A DNA stretch of 64,000 bases from Pseudeuparius sepicola (Eukaryota; Arthropoda; Insecta; Coleoptera; Anthribidae), in NCBI GenBank assembly GCA_963920635.1, contig OY987298.1, positions 108,071,309-108,135,308 on the forward strand, in the 5' to 3' direction. The notes beneath the pieces were generated by a model that had not been told where the DNA came from, did not search any database, and saw only the letters and a program-made list of their open reading frames with translations. The position numbers and the translations under genes are program-made. Position 1 is the first letter of the stretch. Every line of letters begins with the position of its first letter. Shown here in pieces: positions 1-12,495 of the stretch.

Positions 1-473
1 CGTCCCTATATGTATATTATTTATACCGGCAGCCGTTTTCTGCATCCACCATGTTGCCAAATTTCGACTGTTCTATTTTCATAATTTATTAGATGGGCAA
101 ATATAAAAATAAGGTTTGCTCGCTCGCGGCGGACGCACAGTTGCAAGGAGAAACTATAGGAAACTTGAACAAGCACAATAGCACAATACAGTGTATCCAC
201 GTTACGAAATTCCCACTGTTGTATTTTTTTATTTGTGAGCCGATATTCAAAACCTTTTTTTTTGTTAGATATAGGTCTTCCTAGCCTTTTTTTGGGAACA
301 AATATCAGATTTTTGGAAATGAATAGGCTAAAACCTTTTTTGTTATTAGTTTTTGTCCTCCTCAAAAATATTCTAAATGAAAGGGTGAAGAACCCCTTAA
401 CGTGGACACACTGTATATGGTGCAAGTGTACTTTTTTATTTCTTACCAGCAATACACAGATAGTATACCTATA
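1..473. other. Unassigned AT-rich stretch
   Basis: No gene is recognised. Short open frames exist on both strands, but they overlap and have no recognisable domain. The stretch ends against the TA that flanks the first foldback element. Confidence 0.4.
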
Positions 474-1251
474 CAGGGTAAGTCATAAATAATACGACAT
501 AGACCAGCTGCATATATTTTGGGCCAAAATATTATACGATTGAGGCTAATATGCCTTACAGAAATGTTGTTTGTTTAAGGGAATTTGGAAAAATGTACCC
601 CAAAACACCTGTTGACTCCAACATTTGAAAAATAAAATTCTTACCGACCACTTTCAAATGTTAGAAATCAACTGTACCATTTAAAGTGAGAAGAAAGTCA
701 CTATTAACAATGTACCAAAAATGTATCGTTTTCAAAATGAAATGGATTCAAACTCGGCAAAATTTTGACACTCTATTTCACGAAAAAGAATGGTGTTTTG
801 ACCAATGCCTATTTGGCATTACTTTCTTCACTTTGAATGTACAGTAAAGTTGATCTGTAAGATTTGAAAGCGGTAGCTGAAAATTGTTTGTTTTGAATGT
901 TGGAGTTAAAAGATGCACTAAATGATGAACCCGCGACACCAAAAAGATAACTTCAAAAAAGTTAGGAGCAAAAGCGAGGTTTAAAAACAGCGCCCACTAT
1001 GAGATACGTAGAAACTGACATTTCAGCTTATTCTCCATCCACAAAAACATATAAGTGCTAAATTTCAGTTCAGCAGCTTGACTATTTTGGGAGATGTAGC
1101 CAAAATGCAATTTCAAAAAACAAATTTCAACGCCATGTATATCTTAAACAAAGGACATTTCTATAAGGCATATTGGCCTCAATCGTAATATTTTGGTCCA
1201 AAATTTATGCAGTTGCTCCATGTGCCATTATTTATGACATGACTCACCCCG
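474..1251. mobile_element. Foldback (palindromic) mariner-like element, TA flanked
   Basis: The left end CAGGGTAAGTCATAAATAAT and the right end, read in reverse, CGGGGTGAGTCATGTCATAA match, and the arms continue inward for hundreds of bases. TA lies on both sides. The middle shares sequence with the 48.3-49.5 kb foldback (for example AAAACACCTGTTGA near 601), so the two are siblings with different outer ends. There is no intact coding capacity. Assignment to mariner is inferred from the TA target and from related elements here that carry transposase pieces. Confidence 0.75.
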
Positions 1252-1765
1252 TATACCTACTTATTTCATTCTTGCCACATTTATTAGATACATGAACAAG
1301 ATACATATGTAAAAGCAGTGTGTACTGCGTTCAGAAGTGCAGAAAGTGGATTTTAGTACTTACTGGAAATGTATTGAAATCTCGAATAAATCGTAAAAGT
1401 AAAAATTAGGTAGGTAGGTACCAGCTAACTAGGTACATAGTTACATACATACAGGTAACTTGTTTGATCTTCAAAAAATACTAAACGTTACTTCAGGAAG
1501 ATTTTATTATAACGGTCAGTTTTAAAGTGGCATGTAAGTTTATAAAATAATGAATTAACTACATTTTCACGAGATTTTTTGTCTCGTGACCTCAAAATCT
1601 GATTGTAAATCTCGTGGAGTTACAGCACTCGCCGCTGCGCGGCTCGTGTGCAAATTTTCCGCTCTCCTATACAACTTTACAACTCTCGTTATGTAATATA
1701 TTATCTGACTGTTTCTCACCATTGTGAACTGCTTGTATTGCAATAACATACCTATTAAAATTATA
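1252..1765. other. Unassigned stretch
   Basis: No gene or clear repeat is seen. The minus-strand frame at 1567-1749 has no recognisable domain. Confidence 0.35.
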
Positions 1766-2143
1766 CAGGGTTATTGCTTATGGCAATTCGATACATTCCT
1801 TTGAAGATCTGATAGGGGAAGGGGTAAGAAGTAAATTTAACCCTATATGCATTATGCAAAACCCAATTTCATTAAATATGATTGACTTTTTATTTAAAAT
1901 TTTCCTACGATCTAAATGTTTCGGGACTTTTTCCATTTTAAACATAAAACCATCACAGTGTTTGGTAAGTAATCCAGTTGAAAAGTTTTAAAAAAGTTCC
2001 ATAGATTTTTTTGTCTACTAAGAAAAATTTAAATATCTCAAAAACTATTGAGGTTTGCATAATGCATATTAGGATTAAATTTACTCCTTACCTCCTCCCC
2101 TATCACATCCCCAAAGGGATGTATCGAATTACCAATAACCCTG
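1766..2143. mobile_element. Short foldback MITE, TA flanked
   Basis: Left end CAGGGTTATTGCTTATGGCA and right end ...TACCAATAACCCTG are inverted repeats next to TA. Homologous arm sequences with a cluster of C/G (1812-1832 against 2083-2104) sit symmetrically about the centre. It is about 378 bp long and has no coding capacity. Confidence 0.75.
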
Positions 2144-2243
2144 TATAATTGTTGAAATAAGTAACGTTACTCTATATGAAAAGCTAACAGGTGCTACAGT
2201 TTTTAAATTTATAGGTATATTATGATAGATAAGCAAGGTACAA

Positions 2244-3366
2244 TGATAGAGAAGCAAGGTACATAATTCTTTACTCAGTTAAGAAGAAAAATATGATGTT
2301 TTTATTGGGGATGCAGTCAACAGGCAATATAAGAAAACTCTTTTACTTTTTTTTATATAGTCAAGCTTTCGGAATAATTTATTACATCTTCAGGACAACT
2401 ACAAATGGTAGGTATAAAGGAATATTATAAAAACTAAAAGACTAGCTACTAAATTGAGGTTGTATAAATTCGCAAACTGTGAAACAGTGAAGCCTTTAAA
2501 ATAATGTATAAAACTACTATACAGGGTGTTCCGCATAAGAACCGACACAGAGCAGGAGCATACAGGGGAGCCCAAAATAAGGTGATTTAACATTTAACCC
2601 AACTTACCTCTATACTAAGTTGTACACTTGAAAAGTTAGAGGCCTTGAAAGTGAGCTTTGTAATTTCGAAAAAACAATATATCAGTTATTTTTGAACTTC
2701 GAAAAACCAAATTTGGCACACACTGTTGCAAGGGCATTAATCGACAGACAACATAGTTCAATTGTACCATTTAAAGGGTTGATACAGAGTGATGCACCTT
2801 AAAAATGTGACAGACCTTTTTTGTCCATTGGCGGACTGACAAAATTAGTACTTGTTATGAATAATTTAATTCTAGTACTTTTTTTACTCTTGTTATTTTT
2901 CGAAAGACTTTATCACTTTCGCCAAAAACGCGAATAACTGAAAACAGGTGTTGCGTATTATGTGATATTTAAAATCTTTGAAAATTCAAAAGTTGCCTAT
3001 GAAATTAAACGTCAAACTTGAAAATAAATTGAATGGAAAAAGAATTCAAATAAATGGATTGGAAGAGGAAATAATTGCCCAAAGAAAGAAGTCACATTTA
3101 TTTGGATTCTTTTTACATTAAATGGTTTTTGCGAATTTATACAACCTAAATTTAGTAAGTAGTCTTTTAATTTATATAATACTCCTTTGTTTAAATATTA
3201 CCATTTGTAGTAGCCCTGATTTCCTGATAAATTACTCCGAAAGCTTGACTACATAAAAAAAGAGTTTTCTTATATTACCTCTTGACTGCATGCATCCCCA
3301 CTAAAAACATCACATTTTTCGTATTAAGTGAGTGAGTCCAGACTTATATACCTTGCTTCTCTATCA
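2244..3366. mobile_element. Palindromic Penelope-like terminal repeat pair
   Basis: The outer arms are inverted copies, with TGATAGAGAAGCAAGG at 2244 and its complement ending at 3366. They continue through a segment containing CTGAAGATG, a short stem, then CCGAAAGC (minus strand at 2358-2397). The matching right copy is at 3215-3250. That arrangement resembles the ribozyme-type hairpins found at termini of Penelope-like elements, and the same pattern recurs beside the GIY-YIG relic at 35.6-36.9 kb. A separate CAGGGTGTTCC end lies inside at 2522 without a visible partner. No protein is recognised. Confidence 0.5.
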
Positions 3367-4470
<1,104 letters not shown>

Positions 4471-4514
4471 GAAAGGGACATTTATATTATATATATTCAG
4501 AAAGGGACATTTAA

Positions 4515-5054
4515 AAATACCTAGCCTTCTATCCTTTAGGTAGCATTGTAGTAGGTATAATAATTATTCCCGACAAATCCAAATCCAGCAAACTGGAATG
4601 GTCAAGTCTGTCAAAGGCCTTCATAAAATCTGTAAACGGCATCAACCTGTTTTCCCGAGTCTATACGTATAGCACTTGATATACCTTGGGTGCCGAAAAA
4701 CAAATTCATGGTGGTAAAAGGCCCTTAATAATTTGGGGTGCTATGAGATTGTTTTATCCGCAAGTTAATTATGAAGGAGAAAGTCAAACACCTTCAGATA
4801 ATATAACAAGGGAAATTGTTTGTTTGCAAAACTATTTAAAATTCGACTTTAAAGTGAAAATTCTACAAATTAAGCACAACCTATGTATTTCAGTTTGAGA
4901 AGAAAATTTGCGCCCACTGGATTTTTCCACCATTTCAAAAAAAAAGTTTAAAAATATAAATAGGCAATGGAAACAATTTAAGAATTGAACGTGAATGTTC
5001 TATGGTAATTATCGTATTACGTTTTTTTGGATGGAGGTTTTTTGTATACTTATA
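4515..5054. other. Unassigned stretch
   Basis: No gene recognised. It includes a short frame at 4686-4898 without recognisable similarity. It ends at the TA flank of the next element. Confidence 0.35.
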
Positions 5055-5839
5055 CAGGGTGTATCTTTGATAGGTACAGAAATTTTAACCACGTAATCGG
5101 GGACGTTCATAAAACCGAAAAATGAAAAAAAAAATTTTTTAATCGATGTTTAGAAAATGGGGCAAATCAATCTTTATCCGTGCTCAATGCACGCCGCTGG
5201 ATCGTCACTAGAAGCGCTGAGAGGGGAGGTCTAACCTCTCCCTAGGAGATGGAGGGGAATAACGTTAGATTAGGAAGGGGAATACCGCGACGTTGCCGCA
5301 TGTCAGAGTGGAATAAATCTGCTTGCAGAATTAGGTACCTAGGTACCTTTGAAAATTACTGCTGGTAGGTATCCACGTTTTTTTATGATGTCGGTTGCTG
5401 TGACGAACTGTTTATTGCTTTCTTCACAGGCGCACACAATAATTTAACAAACACGTCAGTTTTTATCACTTTACTGTTATTTTAAGTCCCTAGGCAGCAG
5501 AAATGTATCCGAGCGCCGCTCGGAGAAGTCATTGCTAGAAAACTCATTGCTGATTTCACACTCATAATTTTTTGACAAGTCTTTTGTGGAGTACCTACCT
5601 ATTTTACAACTGATTTTCAGGCCGCAATTTTTTTATACTAATAATTAGCCATCTCTTGGGACACCTTGGGATAATAAATTTCTGATCGGCAATCAACTGA
5701 ATAAAGTATTTGTTTTAAAATACAAATTATCTGTAAAAATTGCAAATTTCCACAACCACCCATAGGGTAGAGCGTAGAGCAGCGGCGCGTTACTTTTTTT
5801 TAGCGAGTGTTCGCCTGTAGCCCTATCATCTCGAAAAAA

Positions 5840-6150
5840 GTGGGGGAAGACTGTAATTTGACGTGAATTTAACGCGCGGCTTCGATTTGTTCATAGTTTT
5901 TAATATTTTTCAACCCTTGCCCGATAGTGCGCCACCTTTAAACCCCCTCAGGGTTGTGGTCCTATGTATTATCTACTTTTAAAAAATTATTCGTTTCCGA
6001 AAAACGTGGGGGAAGACTGTCATTTGATGTGAATTTAACGCGCGGCCCCGATTTGTTCATCGTTTTTAATATTTTTCTACCCTTGCCTGATGGTGCGCCA
6101 CTTTTAAACCCCCTCAGGGTTGTTGTCCTGTCTATTGTCTACTTTTAATA
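5840..6150. repeat. 166-bp tandem repeat
   Basis: GTGGGGGAAGACTGT starts at 5840 and again at 6006, followed in both copies by AATTTAACGCGCGGC and CCCCCTCAGGGTTGT. A degraded third partial copy lies at about 6287-6372. Confidence 0.85.
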
Positions 6151-6519
6151 GTATATTACACACCGAGGTGTCTCGAGATAAAGTAAACTTTCCACCCGGG
6201 CGGGAGGGCGGGAAGTAAAAGTCAAAAAATTGACACTTTCAAACTTCTAAAAAGTCAGAAATGTCGATATTACATACATGGTTGTAAATAAAAAATTATT
6301 CGGTTCCGAAAATAGTTGGGGAAGACTGTCAAATTGGCGTGCTTATCATTTCCGCATTTTTTAACCCTTTGCCGTTTCGGAACTCTCTCAAGTTAATTCC
6401 TTACCATTCCTCTTACTTTTCGTAAAAACTTGGTGGCGAAATGTCGCGTAATGTCCCCAAAAACCGAAAAACAGCGACTCCTCCTGGTGAATTTAAGCTT
6501 CTGCGTGCCCTTGACTACT

Positions 6520-6860
6520 GCCCGACATTCCTTCGCCGAGATTCGCCAGGCGCGGGCATATGACGTTGGCGTCGGGCGCTGGCGTCCGACGCCAACTTCA
6601 CACAAAAACGACGCCGCGCCGAATCGCGCAATAATTACAATTACGAATAAATTCACTGGCACTGATTCACTCGATTTTGCTCCATTTCCACGCCGCCCGG
6701 CCCGGCCGACCTACTAAATTACAGCTGGGCGAGGAGCGCAAGCGCGGGGCGCCACTTGACATCGACACTACAGGTGATCCCCACTACTCATAACTAGTGC
6801 GCGATATTAGCCAATCGCGGCTCGCGGCTCGCGGCCCCTACTTCTCTCGGGGCGGCGCTA
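6520..6860. other. GC/CpG-rich segment with perfect hairpin
   Basis: Base composition jumps well above the surroundings and is rich in CG. GTTGGCGTCGG at about 6564 has an exact inverted partner CCGACGCCAAC about 10 bases away. No coding similarity is recognised. It could be a captured promoter or untranslated exon, or simply element filler. Confidence 0.4.
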
Positions 6861-7489
6861 CTATGTTGCCAAGTGTGCTGAAAATTTACCTGATTTAGTA
6901 ATTTAATTCCGTATAAATTTAATTGTGTAGTGGATTTTTACATGGATTTACCCGTTTTTGTGCGTAATAATTATACGAGATAGTAGATTAACTTATAACG
7001 AAAGAAACCCCGTATAAATCCGCGAAAATCAAAAATCGGATTTAAGGGACTTTAAGTCAGTTTGGGGACATGTCGGCATAAACGGCAACACCGAATAGTG
7101 GTATTGAATGGTATGGGGGAAAGCTTGTGCGCCGTCACCGTACCGCCGCGCCGTAGCCGACGCGCTAGTCGAAGATCGTCCGTCCGATTATTATGGGATT
7201 TAACAGCTGATTGATATCGATCCGCGTCCGCCTGTAATTTTTGGGAGCGCCAGCTTCAACAAGCAATTTATTATTATACAGAATGCCTTACGTGTGGCTA
7301 TTCTGTGGTATAACAATTCTGTTTCCAAAACGTGGACGCGTATGCAAACGTCGCGTCTCGCTAACCGATATTGTTCCGTTACTTTGCTTTGTTTTACGAA
7401 CTGTCGTCGGAACTGAACCTGCTTCTGTACATGTTTCCAGATCCGTTCGCCATTTTTTTGGACCAGCAGTGATGTCCAAACCTGTTGCA

Positions 7490-8315
7490 ATTGCCGCTAC
7501 GAATTTGCAGTGAAATAACAAGTGATATTTTCATATTTCCGTTAAGAAATGCAGTGTTAAACTTTCGCGGCCTTCGTATGAAAACAGTGCTAGATAGGTT
7601 CCTACTAGGTACCCCAATTACGCGCGAGAATAAAAGAAGCAGCTTCAAGGGTTCGCGAAAATTCGGGTTTTATTAGACGCATACGGTATGGATCTAATTG
7701 TACAATCCACCTAGTCGAGTCCCCGTTGGAATAAATCAGCTGAGGGAAACCGAGACGTCCCTAATATTTGGCATCGCGCCGCTTTAAGTGTGCAGTGAAA
7801 AAAAAAAGTGTTTTGTTCGTATTTCCGTAAAAAGAGACTATGAAGTGTTATACCTTCGCGACCATCGTATAAAAACAGTGCCACTAGTTAGGTAGGTACT
7901 TAGTGCTTTATGTGATTTTGTGAAGATTTTTGGATAGTATCTAAACACAAGAAAATAGTAAAAATAATCGATGCATCTCAAAGGTAGGCTTTTTCATGCT
8001 ATTCGTCGAGCTATTCGCTAAAAGAACCTTTAAGGAGTTGTCCAAAAATTATTTATTTATTTATTTAATCTCCACATACACCAAATGATACATGGTTGCG
8101 TCAATATTCTTCAAATACTGCGAAAAAGCCTCGGAAAAAGCGATTCGACTGGCAACCAGTTACCTAGTGCTTCTTGTGATTTTCGAGAGGATTTTTGGAT
8201 AACATAAGAAAGGAGTACGACACCCGCAAGGAAAATCATCCAGGCATCCGAAAGGTAGTTTTTTTGCATGCTATTCGCTAAAAGAACCATTAAAGATTTG
8301 TTCAAAAACTAGTTG
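7490..8315. repeat. Two pairs of diverged direct repeats
   Basis: TTCCGTTAAGAAATGCAGTG and following sequence near 7538 recur in diverged form at 7795-7890, both with AAAACAGTGC downstream. A second unit with GATTTTTGGATA and ATGCTATTCG recurs at 7900-8045 and 8158-8315. The order suggests an ancient tandem duplication of about 260-300 bp. Confidence 0.6.
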
Positions 8316-8885
8316 AAAGACTATTCCTGAAATACTGTGAAAGAGCTATACGTCTGACAACGCTGCACGGCGGAATTGGGGGGGATCCGCCGGAACCGGC
8401 CTCAGTTCCAGCTGGTCCCGGCAAGGTCAAGGACCCATGGCCGTAGCGTCGGAAAAAGGGGTTTTAATAGCGTTTTAAAAAAAATTATTTCTGACGTTAA
8501 TATGCACTTTAGAAAAATTTTAATTGCATAGGCGTAACAAGTGCATTTTTCCCGACCTGCCCTTAAAATTTCTGTACTTATCAAAGTTACACCCTGTATA
8601 GGAATATAAAAAAGTTGCCCCGCCCCCCTTGGAAATAGAGTTAATAGCTAAGCGATATAGATTTTGGTCTGGTGTCGAGTAACAGAAGTACTTATAGTAC
8701 GCCTCGCCGCGACCACCTAACAGAAACGAAAAACTCAAGAATTATATAGGTAGGTATATTGATTTTTGAAGGCGAGCAGGATGAGTTTATATTTATATAA
8801 ATTGGAACAGATCATAATTGAACAGCATTTAACATAACACCAATAAGCAAATTAGAAATGCCATATCACTTATTGGAAATATATA

Positions 8886-9895
8886 CAGGGTGTCAACTTT
8901 AAAACTGTACAAATGCGTAAAATCTTTATTTTTGGAGATAATCGCCTAAACTTTTTTTTTGTTGAAAGGCCTTCTTTTTACCTTCCTGCCATTTTCAAAA
9001 TGCAAATCCAGGGCCGGCTGCGATTTTTTTATACCCCCGATTTTCACGAAAACCATTTAGCATTTTTTTTATTTAAAATTTGACACCACACCGTTAATCA
9101 GAACACCCCAAAACCCCCACATGCCATGAGTAAAAAATATACAGGGGGTTCTATTCTGTGGGGTGTCAAAGTTGAGCAAAATAGGCATTTTAAAGGCGTC
9201 TGGCGAGTCCAGGGTGCCATGGAATGCCTTCAAAACAATTGAATTGTCAACAGGACCACTCAAAATATTTACTAAAAAAATGTACAGTTTATTTTTTTCT
9301 GAGCCATCTCAAAATTCTGAAATTTTATGAAACTTATACGGATCAATAGTGCTCTGGAATCATTGAAAAAATATTAATACACACAAAAGTAATGTATTTA
9401 TTTACAAAATGCCAACTAACAAATAAAAACAATTTAAATTATTCGACTTTTCTCAACAATGTCACTGTGCGTTTCCTGATGTGGCACATCAGCCACTTTA
9501 ACTGATATGGACTTACTAACTGGCAGGCTTCTGTATTTTTTAGATTTAGTTCATTTACAGTGTGTGGAGCGGTTTTGATATACTCGATTTTTGACCCGTA
9601 TAAAGTTCCAAAAATTCAGTAATTTGAGATGGCACAGATAAGAACACTCTGTATATTTTGTATTGGATCTTTGCACACCAATACCTTGAGTGGTCCTGTT
9701 GACCATTCAACTGTTTTGAAGGGATTCCATGGCACACTTGACTCGCCAGATGCCTTTAAAATTCCTATTTTGCTCAAGTTTGACACCGCGCAGAATGGGG
9801 TTTGAAGGCCTTTCAAAAACCTAAAAAAGTTTACGCGATTATCTCCAAGAATGAAGATTTTACGGATTTGTACAGTTTTAAAGTTGGACACCCTG
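8886..9895. mobile_element. Foldback mariner-like element, about 1.0 kb
   Basis: CAGGGTGTCAACTTTAAAAC at the left and its inverted copy ending CACCCTG at 9895, both next to TA. Arm similarity runs for several hundred bases and includes GACTCGCCAGATGCC-like sequence in both arms (about 9195 and 9740). A second, inner ACAGGGGGTTC-type end is at 9140. It has no intact frame. Confidence 0.8.
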
Positions 9896-9984
9896 TATGA
9901 TGTAGCAGAAGGTAACATGTATTTCTAACATCAAAAACTTTTCTTAAAACTCCGTTCTTTCAGAAAACAATTAGTCGTTAGGTA

Positions 9985-10212
9985 TTTATCATTTGTTTAC
10001 ACGTAGGTTTTATTAACTATAGAATTTTAAATTATTGATTTTGTTATCGATATTTAAGCACATTTTTACTCGAATAATTCTAACATTTTTATTTAGATTA
10101 AACTGAAGATAGCCACAATTATCTCTCTATCAATTTATCTTTTCTAGTCAATTCTAAAGTGACCAACTTGAACAAGCAAATATATGAGTAGTCTTTTATT
10201 TATATACAGTTT
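9985..10212 (+). promoter_or_regulatory. Relic resembling the chitinase promoter region
   Basis: This stretch lines up in order with 26220-26400 upstream of the complete chitinase gene. Shared blocks include ATCGATATT/ATCGATTTT, TTTTTTATTCAGATTAA-like sequence, CTGAAGATA and ATGAGTAG followed by a TATA-like run. No signal-peptide exon follows. I infer it is the stranded 5' flank of the dead chitinase copy at 11.2-11.85 kb. The match is patchy and judged by eye. Confidence 0.45.
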
Positions 10213-10316
10213 GTTCAGCGAATGTTCGGCCCTACGTCACAACTCCCGTCCTTGTCTGGCTCGTGAATATACGACCGATATCCGTCGTATAGTCATATTT
10301 ATTATAATATTACAAT

Positions 10317-11020
10317 GGCAGATGGGCATTAAAGGTTTTTCATTAGTATAAAAAATTTACGTTATTATTAACAATGTAGTTTTTTTCCTAACACGTGGGA
10401 TCGTCTGCCAACAATAATAATCGTCTCAAATTATAATATTACAATGGCAGACGGTCAATAATTGTTAAAAATAACCTAATTTTTCATCAAAAATTGTTCG
10501 TCTGCCGCTAACGGCTAACAGAAAAAACCGTCAGCCGATTGCATTTTCTTATAAGATTGTATTAACCCTAATTATGCATTAAATTGGCAGATGGGCAGCT
10601 ATAATTTTTTTTGTTACAAAAATGCTGCAAAACAAATTTTTATTAATTATTAAGTACATATATCCTATGTGTCTGCCGATTGTTTTTTGAGGCTTCTTTG
10701 GAGCTTTTAAATGTGTCTTGAGTTCGGCAGACGAGCATTAATAAGTTGTTTTCGCAATTTTCCTTAACACCTTCAAATGGAGGTCCTGCAGGACTTATCA
10801 CTCAAAACCGTCTGCCGATGAGTTAGCGCTGTATTTTTTTTCTGAAGAATCATCCACTGCGGCTGACGGGCATGGATCATTTTTTTTCCTATTTTTTTTT
10901 TATATAATTTGAATTATTAACCCTACACTTGCTAACAGGGATGGGGTCATTTTTATTGCTTTAATCGCTTTCAAGTAATGAAATATATTATACCTTTCCA
11001 CGGCAGACGGGCATTAAACG
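10317..11020. repeat. Cluster of alternating GGCAGACGG motifs
   Basis: Eleven copies or near copies of GGCAGACGG(GCATTA) occur in both orientations: plus at 10317, 10446, 10586, 10725, 10861 and 11001; minus (CGTCTGCC or CGTCAGCCG) at 10402, 10499, 10527, 10671 and 10807. Two copies share the upstream 20 bases TTATAATATTACAATGGCAG. Spacing is 28 to 140 bases. The intervening DNA is AT-rich and not obviously repeated. Confidence 0.75.
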
Positions 11021-11156
11021 TTACCAAAAACGTGTCGTTATCTCCCGGTCCATTATATTGAAGAAAATATTATAAATGACGATGACCATTCGCCCTTAAA
11101 ATAAGGCTGCATTTCCCCATATAAACAGCAATTACTTTCAGTTTAAAACACACTAA

Positions 11157-11850
11157 TTTAAGGGCGAATGCTTATTAATATTTACGACATGTGCATCAAA
11201 AGTGAAAAATTAAAAGTTTCTAGGTGAACGGGTGAACCAAATATATAGAGTATAAAAAGCAATATAGGCACGAAATCGAGCATGAATATTTTTAAAATTT
11301 CATTTTTTAATATTGTCCAAGGTCGTGCATAAAGTATAGTGTATAACTCGTTAGGCAATGCATAGTTCATGCTTGTGCACATAATATGCGGTCACAATAT
11401 ACAATTGTATAGCCCACAAAATTAGTAAATAACGGCTGGTACATTGGGAAGAAAATACAGCGTTAATATTGTATATTTTCCTCCTATATCGTTTTGTAAT
11501 TTGTTCACACTAAGGAATTAACAGCGATTAAACAATCCGAAAAAATACACGTTTTCCGACAACAATAAAATCGTCAATATGTAGAATTGTCATTTCCAGG
11601 CGGATTCAGCGATCTTTTCGGCCTGAAGAGCATCAACCCGAAGTTGTAGGTAATGGCAAGCATGCGGGAGTTTGGATAGATAGAAATATTCCAAACTGGT
11701 AGCCGATCTAGCTGCCCGCAGTAGACTTATTCAACCTATCTGGGTTTGATCTTGACTGGGAATATTCAGGACGTCGTAAAGGCGCTGATGTGTAGTTGAC
11801 GATAAGGTAATCCATGTTATAATAATTTTCTATGGTTTTTCAATTAGCTT
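11157..11850 (+). pseudogene. Chitinase pseudogene (exon 3 region)
   Basis: A partial copy of the 23.39-24.35 kb locus. The non-coding part (11157-11530) matches 23394-23730, including AACTCGTTAGGCAATGCATA. Sequence then jumps directly to the end of intron 2, so exon 2 is missing. The exon 3 copy spans 11600-11806 between recognisable acceptor and donor sites. It is 207 bases instead of 239: about 32 bases just before the catalytic motif are gone, in-frame stops are present (AAG TTG TAG), and only the FDLDWEY end of the active-site motif can be read. Intron 3 similarity continues to about 11850. It is closer to the first chitinase gene than to the second (shared GGCCTGAAGAGCATCAACCC). Confidence 0.85.
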
Positions 11851-12495
11851 ACAAAATGTTAGGTTCATTATTTGTTAAACATCAAACTCCGTGTTCGAGG
11901 GTGTCAAATGTATATAGCCATCACTTTTTTGTTGCTCACAGTGCGAACGGCAGCGTTGGAGTCGTTGGAGAGCAGGATTCGTGAGTTGGGAGGCTGGTTC
12001 TTAGATGTTTTGAGGTTTTAGACTCAAATTGCACTCCACCTAGTTATTTTTTATTTCATAAACAAATCTAGAGAACTGGAAACTAAGAAACATTACGTAA
12101 ACCTGTTGTTTCTTTTTTCTTTTTACCTGGCAAAATTATAACAATTAAATGTAAATCTCTATATTAGGCTTGTTTCAATCATGTAAAGCTCTATGGGAAA
12201 TCGACGGGTGTAGTAACCAAGTTTTGACACAATATTTTGATATCTGACATGGTGACAGGTGCCATTATGTGGTGTCACGATTTTTTCGAGTTATTATGTT
12301 TTGCTGTGCAGAATGTGGCTCTTCCCTTACTGTCAGAACTAAATGTTTGAGGATAATAATCCATGCGTAAGTAATTTAAATTAACTTTTAAGGTCATGCA
12401 CCAAAGTCGCATAGACGTTTGTGTAGGTACCTACTACTTCATAATTGGAAATTTAAAACTGAAATTGCTATATAGTCAAGGATTACTAAACTTTG
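11851..12495. other. Unassigned stretch
   Basis: No gene or strong repeat is seen between the chitinase relic and the Copia relic. Confidence 0.35.

Larger units (their letters stand above)
5055..8596. mobile_element. 3.5-kb element with CAGGGTG terminal inverted repeats
   Basis: The left end CAGGGTGTATCTTTGATAGG and the right end, read in reverse, CAGGGTGTAACTTTGATAAG match for about 35 bases and continue into ACAGAAATTTTAA; TA flanks both. The interior is unlike that of the other foldbacks. It holds a 166-bp tandem repeat (5840-6150), GC-rich DNA (6.5-7.2 kb) and two internal duplications (7490-7590 with 7795-7890; 7900-8045 with 8158-8315). No transposase is recognised. It may be a composite of several insertions rather than one transposing unit. 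Confidence 0.55.

Noticed and set aside
6393..6717. Overlapping frames of 89 and 95 codons on both strands
   Set aside because: CpG-rich region with no domain; frames on both strands are equally open.
7200..7676. Several frames of 63-96 codons on both strands
   Set aside because: Mutually overlapping, no motif, and partly made of a duplicated non-coding segment.
10317..11020. CRISPR-like array
   Set aside because: The repeats are only about 9-15 bases, alternate in orientation, have irregular spacing, and lie in eukaryotic DNA.
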